A DNA stretch of 17,277 nucleotides from CAINVV01 sp037440345. Its GTDB lineage: Bacteria; Bacteroidota; Bacteroidia; Bacteroidales; Prolixibacteraceae. Made by a program: the position numbers and the translations under genes. The stretch covers positions 1-17,277 of the forward strand of contig JBBIUJ010000060.1 of assembly GCA_037440345.1 (NCBI GenBank). The letters run 5' to 3'. Below the pieces are notes generated by a model. It ran no database searches and was not told where the DNA came from. It was given only the letters and a program-made list of their open reading frames with translations. Within the stretch, counting starts at the first letter, position 1; every line of letters begins with the position of its first letter. Shown one piece after another: positions 16,888 through 17,277 of this stretch.

Positions 16888-17277
16888 TTATCTTGCTTTA
16901 CACAAAGGCAGCGAATTCTTAATGATTTCAGAAGTTAGCAAAGGGCCAAGATCCGGGCCATAAAAACTCATGCTCGATTCGTACCCTTCGCCATGTACAT
17001 ACTGTTCTTTACTGAGGATGTAACTGATCCACTCATTGGCAAGACCTCCGATGGCTACATGTTTAACGCCTTCAACCCGAAGTGCTTTTTTAATCTCCAA
17101 TCCCAGAATGGCAGTCAATTCCCCAGGGACACCTGTTAGCATGAAATCGCCAATTCTGACTGAACCCAGGCCAACTTCAGATGGCCCCAACATGTTCATT
17201 ACAAATTTGACGGTTTTTTCGTCCAGGCCGTATTCTTCGCCACCAGTCTTCATAAAAGAGGGATGCGCAGCATGTTC
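16888..17277 (-). CDS. Neutral/alkaline ceramidase-like protein, C-terminal fragment
   Basis: The last ~130 residues of a protein resembling the catalytic domain of neutral/alkaline non-lysosomal ceramidases, which cleave the amide bond of ceramide. The frame stays open to the right edge (EHAAHPSFM precedes the first internal Met at 17253), so the start lies outside. Recognisable pieces are VRIGDFMLTGVPGELT, then VAIGGLANEWISYILSKEQY, then EGYESSMSFYGPDLG, matching the family's PGE, GLANxxxxY and YEG...YGP motifs. The protein ends soon after YGP, so the Ig-like C-terminal domain of classical ceramidases is missing, as in many bacterial homologues of uncertain substrate. It is 38 nt upstream of the phosphoesterase fusion gene on the same strand. 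Family call is good; actual ceramide hydrolysis is inference. Confidence 0.75.
   Translation of the reverse strand, partial: EHAAHPSFMKTGGEEYGLDEKTVKFVMNMLGPSEVGLGSVRIGDFMLTGVPGELTAILGLEIKKALRVEGVKHVAIGGLANEWISYILSKEQYVHGEGYESSMSFYGPDLGPLLTSEIIKNSLPLCKAR

Overview
The window looks like chromosome from a member of the Bacteroidota. The main evidence is an adjacent SusC/SusD outer-membrane pair, lipoproteins with short Bacteroidota-type signal peptides, starts without recognisable Shine-Dalgarno sequences, AT-rich intergenic DNA in moderate-GC coding sequence, and one good match to the phylum's TTG / TAnnTTTG promoter. I cannot name the genus from sequence alone. I saw no tRNA, rRNA, CRISPR array, insertion sequence or phage gene.

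Region 1 (1-4423, + strand) is a probable catabolic operon. It holds the C-terminal end of a FucP-like sugar/H+ symporter, an N-acetylglucosamine-6-phosphate deacetylase (nagA-like), a class III PLP aminotransferase and a cytoplasmic Gfo/Idh/MocA dehydrogenase. Permease to deacetylase and aminotransferase to dehydrogenase are closely spaced; a 148-nt AT-rich gap separates the two halves. It ends in a perfect 22-bp bidirectional terminator that contains the stop codons of both convergent genes. Region 2 (4460-7495) holds a Tat-exported Gfo/Idh/MocA protein on the - strand and, divergently, a long acyl-CoA dehydrogenase-family protein on the + strand.

Region 3 (7580-12853, - strand) is a susC-susD operon with a plausible promoter upstream of susC and a hairpin terminator after susD. 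No glycan-degrading enzyme is attached, so its substrate cannot be read from context. Region 4 (13056-17277) holds a phosphotriesterase-like lipoprotein on the + strand. Convergent to it are two - strand genes that probably form an operon: the C-terminal end of a neutral-ceramidase-like protein, then a secreted YVTN beta-propeller/phosphoesterase fusion.

Two themes stand out. The first is amino-sugar use, with a deacetylase followed by an aminotransferase and a dehydrogenase rather than a glucosamine-6-phosphate deaminase. The second is a set of exported hydrolases (phosphotriesterase-like, phosphoesterase, ceramidase-like) that could act on phosphorylated or amide-linked lipids. Both functional readings are inferences. 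No obviously new defence or mobile system is visible.
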